From assembly GCA_000469685.2 (NCBI GenBank), contig LS997564.1:25478459-25542458 (forward strand): a stretch of 64,000 nt of DNA. Direction: 5' to 3'. The notes under the pieces are model-generated. The model was not told where the DNA came from. It did not search any database and worked only from the letters and a program-made list of their open reading frames with translations. How positions within the stretch are numbered: the first letter of the stretch is position 1; each line of letters opens with the position of its first letter. Shown here piece by piece: positions 24,793-37,479 of the stretch. Both the position numbers and the translations under genes were made by a program. Origin of the DNA: Haemonchus contortus (lineage: Eukaryota; Nematoda; Chromadorea; Rhabditida; Trichostrongylidae).

Positions 24793-25290
24793 ATGATTAC
24801 TCTCAACTACCCTTTTACTCTCATTGACAGTTGTTTATGTTCTTTCGTCGAGAATCATAACCGCCTCATACGTTCCACAAAGATTATAAGACAACATAAT
24901 TGGATTGGGAGTTTTTTTGTTTGTTTTAAAGCTGTCTACATGTGAATGAATAACGATCGAATTCACGCATGAGTAGTAATGAGGGGATTGAATTATTATA
25001 TGCTTACCTTACCCTGGCTAATTACATACAGAGCTATGCTGAGGCTCACTCACGATGTAATATGATTTCCACTTCGTCCTAATACATACGAGCAGAAAAA
25101 TGTGAATCCTTGAGTCCCTCGTTTGCATGGTACATACACGAGCACAACAATTACAGGGCACCTGCCGCGATAACTTCAAGTACCTCCACTGGATAACAGG
25201 GCAAAAGTTTTGATGCAGAAGAATGCATAACCTACAATGAACACTAAATTCCCCAGAAGTAGTCTAGGTTTTGTAGTGCTAGTAAACTCT
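24793..25290 (+). repeat. 490-bp direct repeat, right copy
   Basis: Counterpart of 21955-22440, starting right after the last codons of the RTE-type relic. This position is what a retrotransposon 3' untranslated region would occupy. The left copy may then be the tail of an older, otherwise deleted insertion, or the pair may result from a tandem duplication. Confidence 0.75.
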
Positions 25291-25375
25291 TTTGAAATTC
25301 CACATCGCCAGTGGCTCTACCTATTTGAAACCCCGCCCTTGGCTTTGACACCGCCTATCATCCGTTCTGGGGCAG

Positions 25376-25660
25376 AGGGGTGTATTGGCAAGTGGCGCAC
25401 TATCACATGCGCATGGTCATGAGTTCGAATCCCGTATCGATATCCGCCCAGGCCAACCAAGACTTCCATCTCTCCCGTCTCGGCTAATGGGCGCCAGACT
25501 CGTCTGGGAGAATAAAAGCACTGACTTTTGGACATTGGCTGACCATCGCAACTCATTGTATGGGCCTCATATGGATTAATAACGCCACTACGATTCTGAA
25601 CGAAAGTCGAATGCAAGGAAGTTACTCCCGATGGGATTGATCAACGCTGAAGACTTTATC
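25376..25660 (+). mobile_element. SINE-1, tRNA-derived, copy 3
   Basis: Best B-box match of the family, GAGTTCGAATCCCG near 25421, preceded by GGCAAGTGGCGCACTATCAC. The body has CCAACCAAGACTTCC, GACTCGTCTGGGAGAATAAA and CTCATTGTATGGGCCTCAT. The frames on both strands here are repeat by-products. Confidence 0.8.
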
Positions 25661-26208
25661 CTCAACCTTCCGACATCCACTCTGAAGAGGTCGTTTCTAT
25701 CATAGCATTATCCGTTCGAGACAGAAACTTGTGAAAATATCTTTCTCCTCTATTCAACTTAACAGAACGAATATCCAGGTTTTCAAGCTGTTCCGATAAA
25801 TCGGTAGACAACTGAGTGAAAAAAAAGCTCCTACACCTTGATGATGACTGCCTTAAATGCAGGTTGGTCTTCTTATGCACCCTTTGTGTCTGAATTTCAT
25901 ATTACTATCTCTGAATTTGGCATAACGCTATGCTGTGTCACCCAGTTTAAGAACCTCAGTTTCCAGCTTAGGAACATTCTAGTCGTGAACCATACCATTA
26001 ACTCCTGAATTTCTTTCAACGTCGAGGCCATACACTTACGCCATTTTTCTAGTGTTTCAAAGGTAAACTCGAGATGTCAAGAGAACTTTTTAGAGTTTCG
26101 CAAGCTCCCAGTGGAAGGAAAACAGCGTACATACTTCTACAATATACCCTCGTGTGGGACGCCTATAGGATTCCCTTAGATGATGATGATTGCGCTCTGT
26201 TCAACTAC
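25661..26208. other. No recognisable gene
   Basis: Short AT-rich spacer before the tRNA-like gene. No domain or repeat seen. Confidence 0.45.
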
Positions 26209-26280
26209 GGTTCCGTAGTGTAGCGGTTAACACCCTGGACTTTGAATCCAGTAACGCGAGTTCGAATCTAGTAGGAACCT
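26209..26280 (+). tRNA. tRNA-Gln (UUG), possibly a pseudogene
   Basis: The 72-bp sequence runs from GGTTCCG to AGGAACCT. The anticodon arm CTGGA-CTTTGAA-TCCAG is perfect and places TTG at the anticodon, giving glutamine. The D arm has TAGTGTAGCGGTTAACAC (A box) and the T loop TTCGAAT (B box). Two stem mismatches stand out: position 7 against 66 in the acceptor stem, and one in the T stem (GCGAG against CTAGT). A related decayed copy at 22.6 kb shares the unusual variable-arm junction. It may therefore be a tRNA-derived repeat rather than an expressed gene. There is no intron. Confidence 0.6.
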
Positions 26281-29200
26281 AACGTTTTGCAGAGAAAACT
26301 TCTGGTGGATTTTCTGCTAAATTTGCGATAAGTATCATCAGATGCCTCTAGGATGACAATTGGATTACGTGATGCCAGTTCTGGCAAATGAATCGAATGA
26401 ATTGGTTAAATCGAAACCGAGATAAACAATTTTTGAATGATTATCGAACAATTCCTTGAAGAAGAATCAAGAGGACGGGATCTGAATATTGAAAAAGGAA
26501 GAAGAAAGCAGAGTATAAACAAGTATGAATGAGCGATTAACACATGACTTGTTCGTGTTCATAGAAGTCGTCATTATAATCTCAACCATCAACATCCCTT
26601 ACATCCCATGAAAGTTGCTGCAGTTATTGAATTACATCATTCCGAAAGGTACGTCTGGGCAGGTGGTTTTTTGCAACGAGCAATCATCTAACTTTTGTTT
26701 CATAAAGGATTTAAAGAAGAGGAATCAATGAAGAGCTCTGGGTGTTTACAAGGGCGATGCCGACGGTGGCGACCAATCCTCACACTGGGCGTTTTAGAGC
26801 GGAAAAAATCTGATTCAGTGGAGCTGAATTACTGAAGTAACTTTGATACACAAACACCGGCTTCACAGAAGGGGTTCTGCTGAGCAGGGACATTCTAACA
26901 GGGGAGTTAAAAACGAAATCATGCCGTCTGCTTACGCCGGAGACATGAATTTGCTTGAGAGCCAAGGCGTGTAAGTTCATGGCTTGTTGACCCCCCAGAG
27001 TTGTTACGAGAAGATGTCCAATGCAAAGAAAATCCTCACCTGCTTAGAAACAATAGAATGAGCCTTATGCTCCATCCAACGGCATGGACGGAGCTGTGAA
27101 GCGCATAATGGGAACGTCTTGATTATGATGGCAAGGGTGGAGCTTGCTTGAGCGACTTCCCCGAATAGACTTTCATTCAAATTCGCAAGGGGTTTTGAAT
27201 GCGTATGTGGTTTATTATATACAATGACTTATGAGAACCAGCCATTGTACAAGTGGGTGCTTTAATCACCCGAACGAGTGCATCACTAATTAACTTGCCA
27301 CTACAGCAGCTCCGCTGACAGCATAAGGTCAATGAATTAGTTTCCAGTCTCCCCTTGCCTACATTATGCTTAAACTAGTTTCTAGCAGTGGCCTTTGAAA
27401 ACGATGTTCAGAGATGATAACTAGCTGAGGACACAGACAAAACCTCCGATCCACATATTAAAAGCTAACTCCCCATAATATCGAGATCGCGTTGTTCCGT
27501 GCTGTAAACAACTGGTATAAATAAACAATTAATTTATAAACAAACATTTGATGGGAGTGGTACCTCTGCAGCTCTGTTACTACATAGAACACAATTCATC
27601 TTTTTTGTGGAACATCCTTCATTGAAAACTTAACTTGGTAATATTGTTCCTGGTCACAAACAAAAGAACTACACTATTCAGAAAGGAAACAAAGTTCATT
27701 CGAATTTAAGGGCCTCCGTAATTTTTGATGTGTCATTTTCGATGAATGGCCTCGTGTCGTCAAGGGAGAACTTTTTGTTCACAACTTAACAATGCAAGTT
27801 GTAATTCCTCAAGCCGATTCCCTCGAGCTCATATATAACTCCTCAAATGCGATCATAAATTGCTTCAATTACTTCACCAATTGTCTCGGCAGGAGTTGGA
27901 AAGGTGAACTAGAGATGGAAGAATCATCTTCCTACATCCTTAGAGACCATCTTTTTTTTATCAAGTAACCGAAACTCGGTTGCAGGGGTTCGCTGCAGTT
28001 AGGATGGTGACTGGAACCTCCAAAAGTCTTTGGCGTTGATGATCCAGGCGTTTGTGGGAAACACACGCACATTCACCTCCCTATCGGAGTTCTAGTGTCG
28101 CCTAAATATTATGTAAATGAACAGATTTAATGCCAAAGTATTTCCGCTGGTGTCTGATTATGACATTACTGAATCAAGGGCCTAACGCCTAATGGAGAGA
28201 GGATGAGGTGCATTCCCGCATTCACTTGCTCTGAGATTCGCGTTGGGGGGGGGGGGGGGGGGAGGGTTGAACGCGTATGTTGCCTAACCCACCCATAAAT
28301 TTAGCAAGCCAGTTGATGTTCAACTCAAGGCCGGAGAATGCATCGATGGGAATTTTCGTATGCTAATGTTATTCTTTCAGAAGGGTAGCTACTTGAAATT
28401 CCAAATTCTGAGCAGTGAAGAAACTCTCAGCTACCCTGTGATTTGCGAAATCGAATTCATCAAAAGGATTCCAAAAAGAGGCTCACTTAGGACTTCATTC
28501 GCATCTACATTTGAGAATTCACCCCTGCGAATAATTCACACAGCCTACCGGCTCGTACTAAAAATTAGCTATGCGCTGGAGCAACAAAGGTTCCTTGTAG
28601 AGGTTGTAATATTTCTTGCTTTCTGACAGCTCTAAAGCTTCTCTTGTCATGATTCTCAGATTCATCGGGCGTTGCGTTTCTAATAAATGTTCGGTAGGAT
28701 TGGCGGAAAACATACAAATAGTGCGGCTCGGAGGATTCCGTATTTCAGTCAAAAGCGTCTAAGGGAGACGGCGTCTGTAACGTTATTTCTATAGAATGGG
28801 TCAGGATCACAGAAACTTCAGATCCTGAAAAGCTAAATGGAAATCTCCTTATATGGAGTAACAGAAGTAGGATGTTTGGATCACCAGAGGATTGTACCGA
28901 AGAGAAAAGAAGAAGAACTTCTGTCGGAGAAAAAGACTAGTAATTTGGTAGATCTGAAGGAAGAATTACTGACACGTTTTCGAAGAACTGAGTTTCAGAC
29001 AACGTGTCGCTTAGCAATTTAGAATCGGTAAACAACAGTAATCACAAGAAAAGATAGATGGTTCATTGTTAAAAACAGTGTTTAGCAGTCAAAGGAGGAA
29101 GTGGGTGAGCATAATAAAGGGTTCTGGAATCCCAGTAGATGAGGTATCGCAGCTGAACCACACCATGATGTTACTTCTACAATTATAAATTTAGGCCCAA

Positions 29201-30460
29201 AAAAATTGTGCACCAAGACAATTACCGTGAGAGGTGGAAAACCAACCACTCATTTAGGAAAGTTTCAGTACTATTAAAATAAAAGATTTCTCGGACATTT
29301 GAAAAGGGTTGTTAAGATGGAACCTCTTGAAATTAAAGCATCTACAACAGCTGCGTGATTTTGAGAAACACAGAAAATACAGGTCTAGATCATAAACAAA
29401 GAGTGCTCTGTACTTACTGCCATATTACACGTTTGGGTGAAAAAGTAAGCAAAAAAATACATATACTCACCAAGAAAAGCATTTTTGTTGGGTGAAAGGC
29501 GTAGAAAGCAACCGGTTTGGTTTGTGTCAACTTCGATTTCAAAGTAGGCTGAGCGTTTCCTTTTTGAAAAAAGTCAGGGATTTATTCACCACTACACGAG
29601 TTTGGGCGAGCCTTCATGCACTACGCACGCCGTTTTGTCTAGTATAATGACCTTTCAGTGAACGGCATGTGTAGCATTGCATGGCTCATCCTGACCAACC
29701 TACTTATTTACTTACTTCATGGCACAGTCATTCGCGCAAAAAATGCCTTGTGAGATTTCTCCCAGAATCCGTGCCCGTGCTGCGCTTAAAGATCGTGGCA
29801 GAAAGCCCACACAACAATTCCGCCTCGCTTTTAGAAGCTCTGACATCTACAGCAGCTCAAACCTTACTTTTGAGCGGCAACGCGCCGACCTCAAAGCTAG
29901 GAAGGGAAATTTTGTTAAACGACCTACAGGCAGTAAGGGAAGAGCCAGCGATCCAGATTTCACTGCATTTCGGAACCTCGGGTAGAAGTCCATCATCCTT
30001 TCTCAACTCGGAAAGGTGGCTCCTACGAAGAACTAGTGGTTTCAGTAAAATCTGCTCTGAAGACGGACGCTACAAATAGCTGCTACAATTCTGAATAATT
30101 TCAGAGATAGAAATCTATTTTTAATGCACGCCCAACTACTCCAGTGTTGAAGGCACTTCACGATGATTTTGAGGAAATTAAAGATACTATGTGTGGTCGT
30201 CACGCTCAGTAATGAATATCAGATAGTATTCCGAATACGGTGTACGTGGAAAATATTGTCCAGAATACACAGTTGTTCACTAATACTTTAATTCAACAAC
30301 GCGTTACTTAAAGCTCAAACGAGAAGGTAGAGTTATGCGTGATAATCAATGGGAACAATGTCAAAAAAGACAGTCTCCACCGAGACAGTGCTAGCCCCTT
30401 GTGCTCCCCCCTCCCCCTAAAAGGTCGCCGTTCAATGTTAAAACGACGCTTTCTACGCTT
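26281..30460. other. 4.2 kb without a recognisable gene
   Basis: No domain, splice pattern or shared repeat could be recognised. A run of 18 G residues lies at 28245-28262. A 132-codon plus-strand frame at 29681-30079 (starting MAHPDQPTYLLTSWHSHSRK) has no recognisable domain, and an overlapping 88-codon frame competes with it. Neither is called as a gene. Confidence 0.45.
28245..28262. repeat. Poly-G tract
   Basis: Eighteen consecutive G residues on the plus strand. Such runs are prone to length error in sequencing and assembly and can form G-quadruplex structures. Confidence 0.9.
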
Positions 30461-31158
30461 AAAGGCGCGGTTCACGATAAAAATGGTTTCGGGGATTTGC
30501 ACATGATATGAATTCGGGGTCCCTCTGATACCATCTGTGTCGAAATGAGGTCGAAAAACGGTCTAGATAGGACACAGTAAGGGGTCGGAGAGTGAGCCAC
30601 GGTCACCCTCCGCCCCTCGCTAGGCTAATTACGAAATCTAATTGTCGTTCCCAACATTCGCACTGGAGCGAAGTTGGTGAAAAATCGATAAGCTGATTGG
30701 CAAATTGCCAAACAATTGAAAATACTAGCACGAGATTCATGAAAGAACACAATACAACGAAATAAAAACATATAGAAAAAAATTTCACTGTAAAAACATT
30801 AATATAATCAAATTTACTTACCTTCTCGTCCCGGCGAATTGCTTTCAAAGCATAGTTCAGCTTAATAGCAGCAGAAGAATAAATATTTTCAACGAATAAG
30901 CCGAAATCAGCTGTTTTGGTGTATGTTGTGCAATTGCAGACACTGCGTCCGTCTGTCTGATTCGCTCGACAATTTCCTTAAAGCCGTTTTCTGGCTCGAC
31001 TCGTCCAACCCCCTTTTCTCTTCTTTTCTGAAGCTTTCTATTTCTTTCTATTCATCGTTTTTCGCGTTTTCTCCTTTTCCATTGTGCTAATTTGGGCCGT
31101 ATCTAACATTTTTCGTCAAGAACCAGATACACCAAAATTATCTTGAACTGTGCCTTTA
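30461..31158 (+). repeat. Family A MITE, long copy
   Basis: Starts AAAGGCGCGGTTCACGATAA and ends TTGAACTGTGCCTTTA, the two inverted termini. Interior blocks AATCTAATTGTCGTTCC and AGCGAAGTTGGTGAAAAATC follow the family, and CTCGTCCAACCCCCTTT matches the block at 45.47 kb. It is about 180 bp longer than the copy at 46.5 kb. Confidence 0.75.
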
Positions 31159-32429
31159 AGGATATCCCGGCTCGATTGATTATCGTTTTATTGGTCATGT
31201 GGTGGTCTCTGCGCGGGTGTCCATAGATCACAGTGTGCTTTATTGAGTAACCCTGTTCTTCGACAGCATTCAGCATTAGTTTGGCTTGCAACTCAAGTTG
31301 CAGTACTCCCGGCGCGGCCTCGTGATGCCTAAACATGTAGTAGAAACGCAACAGATCGAAAATTTAAACATAGCATAACAGACAACAGAATGCATTATTA
31401 CACCACTATCCTCGTATCTTATGCTTCAGGGTTTTTTTCATTTCTTTTCTGCTGCCCTCCTTTTGGTAGTAGCTTATTGACGACGGATGCGGTCGTCTTC
31501 TTCTAGAAATCCACTACGTGGCGCAGAAGTAAACTAGAAATCTTCTTGTTTGCATTTCAATCATTGGGATCATGGTCAAGGGAACGTTAATCTCTGATTG
31601 CATGAAGGTCAATCAGCTGTTGCCTGCTTGCAAGGAGGTTGGTATAAGTCTCAGGCACGTAAAATTGTGTTGTGCTGTAGTGAAGCTTCTGATGAATTGC
31701 CTAGTCGCAATCCAATCCCGTTGACTGTCCAACGCGATGGACGTCACTCCACATTTTGTGGATTTCGCTTCTTTCATTCCGAAGGTTCCCAAAGTTGCAT
31801 GTTTCGTTGTTTTCTAATTTAAAGAATTCCGTCAAATTCGGACTGGCGAGGGCTACTCCACGCTCGATTCAAAAAGAATTTCAACCGATTGCATCATATC
31901 TATATTTCATATTCCATATATGCGCACCATTCCGGTAGAAACGACAACGTTTTCCATTTGGTTTCTTGGTGAAATTAGATAAGGTGCAGTGAATAAGGTA
32001 TATCCTTCATTCGAATGGAAATTGAGAAGAAATTCGTGACGATGAAGAGGACATATATCGTAGAAGAAAACAGTAATATCCGAGAAAACCTTAAACTTTT
32101 ACACAATGGATTTGGCTGAATTCGAATATTTACACAGTATTTACAAGTTCGCACCGGTCTAATGACTATTTACTTCACTGCTTTTACTGTTCTCGGATAC
32201 TGCAGTCTAAAAGTGGAGCATGCAAAATGTTGGCATAATCACAGACACTTCATCAACGGGTTCAACTGGTCCTTCGACGAAGAACATTGAAATTCACAGA
32301 ACATATTACCACTGAGAATATCCATAATCCATTCGTAATCTGCGTTGGGGTACATAGCGACAAAACTTCGAGAACAATGAAATATCGGTAATCGAAGAAA
32401 TCGGCATTGAAATACCAATTTAGATCCGA
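31159..32429. other. No clear gene; possible extension of the LTR-element relic
   Basis: Only short frames. Minus-strand coding resemblance to the BEL/Pao gag fragment fades below about 32430, and no protease or reverse transcriptase motif can be recognised. Confidence 0.4.
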
Positions 32430-33500
32430 TGCGCTCAAATTATTCTTCGTTGCTGACCATTTCGCCTATTTTTTGCTGCTGCACTACAATGTACTTTGGA
32501 CTCGGACAATTCTGTTGCTGGTGACGAATTTGTTGGTACTATGGGTGCGGGAAGTTTTGCTCGTACTAGCATCATTTTTGTGAAGTTCTTTTGCGTCCAC
32601 AATCAAGGCACATGCCCTGTTTTTGGAGGAAATTTCGTCTTTCCGTGAGGGTGCTGTAACGCGAACAGCTTGCTGTCTTGCGGTCTAGTGACCTACAAAA
32701 TGTGCAGTGGTCATTGAACGAAGTGATGTTTTCTTTTCAAAAACATCACTGAATGTCCCAATTCAAAATATTGCTGATGCGCTATTCTGCCGCTATCTGT
32801 GCTTCCAAAGCGTCAACGATATTTTATCTTTTTTCATGCTTTTCTGACATGTCTTGAGAAATTAGAACTTCAAAGACCTTCCGATGGATTCTGGATGCGA
32901 ATTCGAACAACGCTCTCTGAATGTTTGTTTCTCTGAGTTCACTCCCATTGGTGGAGCTGCAAGACCAAAGGAATGATGCATTCCAGTGACCTTGTATTTT
33001 CTAGGTGACTCTGTAACACTCTCATTGATTCCGCGTTGCCGCCTCATATTTTTTGTTCATGAGGTCGATTGCTAACATGCAGTTTATCTTTGAGACTGAG
33101 TAATGCTATGTTAACTTCCGACTTCTTCTGAAGGAAACAATCATTTAATTATCAAAATTTGGTGGGTTTTGACTATAGACATTGTCTTGATAGAGCATCC
33201 AAACATTGTGGGACTCCCACATTTTTCCATCAAAACTCGGTATGGGTGTGGTGGGAAACTTCCACCATCGATTTCGTGTGACCCTATTTCTTGTCCCTGT
33301 GCTCTCATTGAAGACCACCAGTACACTTGCGTTGTATGCGTTTCTCTTCAAGTTTGATCGCTAGCTGATTACCCCGATCAATAGCGTCATGTTGGCGTTC
33401 CATATACCCCGAAGTTTGGTATTCATATTCTTTTGTGAGCGTATCAAATAAGGAATCTACTGCACCCGTGAATGTTGCAAAATAGTCGATTAGTAATCAT
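32430..33500 (-). pseudogene. BEL/Pao-type gag fragment
   Basis: On the minus strand, 33351-33145 reads FPTTPIPSFDGKMWESHNVW with SQNPPNF further on, the typical gag block of BEL/Pao elements (family pattern: I-P-x-P-x-F-x-G-x-x-W-x-W). Further downstream, near 32700-32600, a zinc-knuckle-like CTFCRSLD and MCLDCGRK pair is visible. Several stop codons and frameshifts break the frame, and no downstream pol region follows. It lies directly 3' of an LTR-like repeat (33521-33722), which would be its 5' LTR on the minus strand. Confidence 0.7.
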
Positions 33501-33520
33501 GTCGTTGCTTAGAGTTCAAG

Positions 33521-33722
33521 TCGGATTTTAATACACTTTATTCGGTATATTTACAAGACACGATAGACTAACACAATAACAAAATGAAATCCACGGAAGA
33601 AAAAGAAGGTAGGTCTCAAAGAATGTAATAGCTATATTTATAGCGACGCATCGCCAGGTTATCACGCCGTGACCGGCTTCCCATCATAGGTTATAGATGC
33701 CAGACCGGCTATCCCTACACAT
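33521..33722 (-). repeat. LTR-like repeat, copy 1
   Basis: On the minus strand it begins TGTAGGGATAGCCGG and ends near GTGTATTAAAATCC, with an AATAAAG polyadenylation-like signal near its end. It matches 35137-35405 apart from about 60 bp missing internally. The TG start and the internal AATAAA agree with an LTR. Confidence 0.7.
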
Positions 33723-34299
33723 GAGAGGTGCGCCGTTCAAGACATTGGCGGATAAAACGAACCTCGCGACAAGGTCCTAGTTTACCCAGAGTGCGGCTAA
33801 GCGGTTTTGGATACCCACGAGGAAACATTATAGTTTAATTATTAGGCCGCCAGAATTCACGTATTCACTTGCCGTGCTGCTGCTATAGCTCCCCGCTATG
33901 GCCCGAACGACACTGCTAAGGCATACACGGCAGCTACCACAGTGTTTTTCTCTTGCCAACAGACCTCCATCAGTTGAGCGTTGTTTTCAACGAATTTTAT
34001 CCACCCTGCGCTTTCTGTCAGCATCCAGTCTGAGGCGTACTGCCGATGCCCGTCATGTAAATGTGCACCCACTGCCGGCATGGCGTGGCTTCGGGAAAAT
34101 TGTCTATTATTTACGGTCTCTCGGCCACTCTCTCAGGTGGCCTACCTAGTTTCCCTGTATGGCCACAGCCTTATGAACTCCCATCACAGTGTTGAGTTCA
34201 ACTACACGTGTCTGCAACACGGGCAAGGCTCCAGGCTCCTTAAATGGTTCTAGCTTGCATGCATCAGGCGGCTGCTTCAGTTTTCCGCTCAGTGGCTGT

Positions 34300-35083
34300 A
34301 GACCATACTGTGGGCGTGTCCTCTCCCTCACACGTGCTTTGATTATACATATCTCCAGCACAGACTAATGTATTGCCAACTTGTTTCCTCTGCTACATAG
34401 GCGTTATTACCAGGTTCTGTCTCCTTGGTTGTGGTTTCCCTGCGCTCCTCCATTGATTCCTGTGGTGGCTGCATTACTTCCGTCGTTCCTTCTGGGCACG
34501 TAGTCTCACCTGCCGTACGTACAGTATGGGGATTTCCTGCCGTTGCCGGCGCGGGTCCTCTCTCTATACTTCTGACCTATTCCTGCGAAAGCTTTATCGA
34601 ATTCTCGAGGTCTTCTATTATTTTGCCTAGTTCATTTTTCTCTTTCCGCAATTTGCACATTTCCTATCTACGGTTTCTGCGACTTGGTCTAGTTCACGAT
34701 CTAAACTCTCTAATACCTACCAAAGCATGCGGCTGTGAGCAGTTATGCTGGGCAAAAGGTCGTGCAGCTCCGCCTGCGACATCTGAATTCATTCGAAAAA
34801 TGCAGCAGGTTCACTTGATTATAGACTTTCTTTCACCTCAATAGTCGCGCACTGTATCAAACCGCGCACTGCCCTAATGTGGCTCTCGCTCTATATTAGC
34901 CAAATGTCTAATTTGGTCTTTATGGGTTTCATTTAGTTGCAGGAGAATATTTCGAAAACATTCGTTTATATCCTCTAACTGACAACTCATCCCTTTATCA
35001 TCTCAATCGCTCAGAGGTTGGGGAACGGATTCACTGTGATCCATAGGGGTGTCGATTCCGACAGTTTCTTCCGAGGTAGTCAT
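34300..35083 (-). pseudogene. LTR-element internal region, gag-like relic
   Basis: A minus-strand frame starts at 35083 with MTTSEETVGIDTPMDHSESV, soon broken by stops, and continues as LEDINECFRNILLQLNETHK. Its place just inside an LTR-like repeat suggests the start of a gag frame. The plus-strand frame of 139 codons over the same bases is antisense noise. Family assignment is weaker than for the neighbouring gag fragment. Confidence 0.45.
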
Positions 35084-35136
35084 TTTCAGAGATTATCTGG
35101 AAATGTGACTATTAATCACTGGCTTGACCCCCAATT

Positions 35137-35405
35137 CTGACTTTAGTACACTTCATTCGGTCTATTCAGAAGACAAGATAGACTAACGCAAGAACAAAAT
35201 GAAATCTACAGAAGAAAAAGAAGATGGGTCTCAAGAGAATATAAGAGCCATGTTTATAGCTGTCCTTATGGGCGTTCCCTATCCCCCAGCTACGCTCCTT
35301 GCTACGGCCTCGCATATCCCACGGGGAGGACGCATCCCAGCTTACCACACCGTGACCGGCTTCCCACCATAGGTTATAGATGCCGGACCGGCTATCCCTA
35401 CATTC
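35137..35405 (-). repeat. LTR-like repeat, copy 2
   Basis: Counterpart of 33521-33722, 269 bp with extra internal bases (TCCTTATGGGCGTTCCC onward). On the minus strand it again begins TGTAGGGATAGCCGG and contains a GAATGAAGTGTACT region in place of the other copy's AATAAAG signal. It lies upstream of the gag-like relic. Confidence 0.7.
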
Positions 35406-37479
35406 ATAGATAACTGAAGGGTTAGAAATCGTCGTTAGTTGAACCTGGGTGAAAATTTTTAGCGTATTATCGCCCTCGCATTTGGTGCTTATTTCATTCA
35501 GGAGGTTGCATAATCGCGCCAAATACCCTTTTGCGAGCTAAATCTCAAGGGTGTGGAACTCAGGGTCATTGTCTTCTTTTCTCCTTTGTTCAATTACGTC
35601 TGGAACAAGGATTTGTAAAAAAAACTCGAATAATAAATTGGGGAAGAAGTGTCTTACGCGTTTATTGGACCAACCTCTTTCTTCGCGTTTAACCGATGCA
35701 GCAAATATAATGATACTATATAAAGATAGATATAGTCGCCACGCTGGTGATTGATACCAGGTATTCTTTACAGACGCACGCGATATGCGTGAGGCGTATC
35801 GTCTCAAAAGTACAGTTGCTCAGTAATACTTTAATTCATGACCGCGTGAGCAAAAACTCAAACTTGATTATGCGTAGAACTGTGCATGAGAAAACAACGA
35901 GAACACGTCAAAAGGGAAACCAGTAACAAAAAATGAGCACCGACCAGGAGGTTGCTGTCCCTTTGTACCCCACGAAGGTCACAGTTCAAAGTTCGAAACA
36001 TGTCCACCATTTTTAAGGATATCCACCCGTCGACTGGTGAACGTTCTCTGTGGTCGATGACGTGGTCTGCGCCTTCTTTCGAAGACCACAAATTGTATTG
36101 CAAACAAATTGCAATCCACTTTAAAAAGGGTGCATGGAACATAAAATCGGCTCAAGGATATTCCTGTGACGAGTCATGATCGTTTCATGTGGTCGATGTT
36201 GTAGTCTCTGAGATGTTGTAGTCTCTCTGAAGCACATGGATCATACTTCGCTCCAATGAGCAACTCCATTATTCAACCGCATTCCTTAGCTTGTGCCGTG
36301 TCAATCATATGGAATCGCTCAATGAACAATAGCCATGTTTTTCACTAAGTGATTGACAGTATTTGCTATTTTATTATTATTTATTAACCATATTCCAATG
36401 CATAAATTCTTTTACTCACCAAATTAGAGCTGGTGCAGTAGATGAGAGTGAAGGCAATAAACTTCTCTAGGTGGGAACTATTTAATAAATAGGCTTCCAC
36501 CAAAAACTGCAACAAAAAACCCACCGAGCAACGCTTTGTCTCATGTATGGAAGGGATGTGACACTATGCCTCGTACAACAACACGCACCGCGACGAATTA
36601 TAGTTAATACTCCCAATTTTCTATGGAGTAAATGAATAATAAGTAAGATTTTAGCACAGAAACATTAGAAAAACCCTAATTTCGTAATCATGGGGTATGA
36701 AGAATTGCAATCATCGACGTCTATTTCCGCATTCAGAAAGCTCAGGTTGAAAATATGCTCCAAGGGAGCACTTATATGATAAGAAAATTTCCAATAGATG
36801 GGATCGGTATAAAAACAGGTGTGAGAGAATTTGATTGTAGCCAGTTCAGGAGTAATTTGAAAAATTCATCCTTATGGAACCATTCCTTGTCATTCATAGT
36901 TGGGAACATTGTTCTAATGACATTGCATATCTTGCCACATCAGTGCAGTGAAAGTAATTTTGAAAAGTGGATGCCATTAACCCAGCTTTGTTTCGACCTT
37001 CTAAGACAGGTGTTCCATTAACGGAAAGAAGAGTGAAAATCTTTCCTTGACGTCATCCCAGGAGCTTAGGCTGAATGAACTTTTTTCAACCGACTCTTCA
37101 TCCCTTTTTAGATTCGTCCGTAGGGCCACTCTTAAGAGACGCATTAGATTACGGTAGACCTTACCCAAACCTGTTTTCTGGGAAGATATACATGTAAGTA
37201 TGCCTTTGTTAGTGCTTCGCAATTATAATTGCAACCTTCAACTGCCGACCAAAGCTGTCTGACAGCTGTTGTCTCTCACGAATTCGTGTAAAGGCATAAT
37301 CTATAGGAGGGTGTCGCGGATTTCAGTGGTACACATAAAAGGAACACCGTAACTCAACCTATGGGTGCCTAGTGACGAACCGCCTTCAAGACAGAGGGCA
37401 GCAGAGAAATGATGAATCCGAGTAATGTTTTGCTGTGTTGTTGATGGGATTCGCAGGAAATGCCTTACTTTGAACAACT
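35406..37479. other. No recognisable gene
   Basis: About 2.1 kb of AT-rich sequence. Frames such as 36755-37021 (plus) have no domain. No exon pattern is seen. Confidence 0.45.

Noticed and set aside
21955..25290. LTR retrotransposon reading of the 490-bp direct repeats
   Set aside because: The enclosed domains are of RTE non-LTR type, and the repeats lack TG...CA ends and target duplications that I can see.
29681..30079. 132-codon plus-strand open frame as a gene
   Set aside because: No recognisable domain, no neighbouring exons, and an overlapping 88-codon frame is equally plausible.
34425..34844. 139-codon plus-strand open frame
   Set aside because: It is antisense to the gag-like relic of an LTR element and has no domain of its own.
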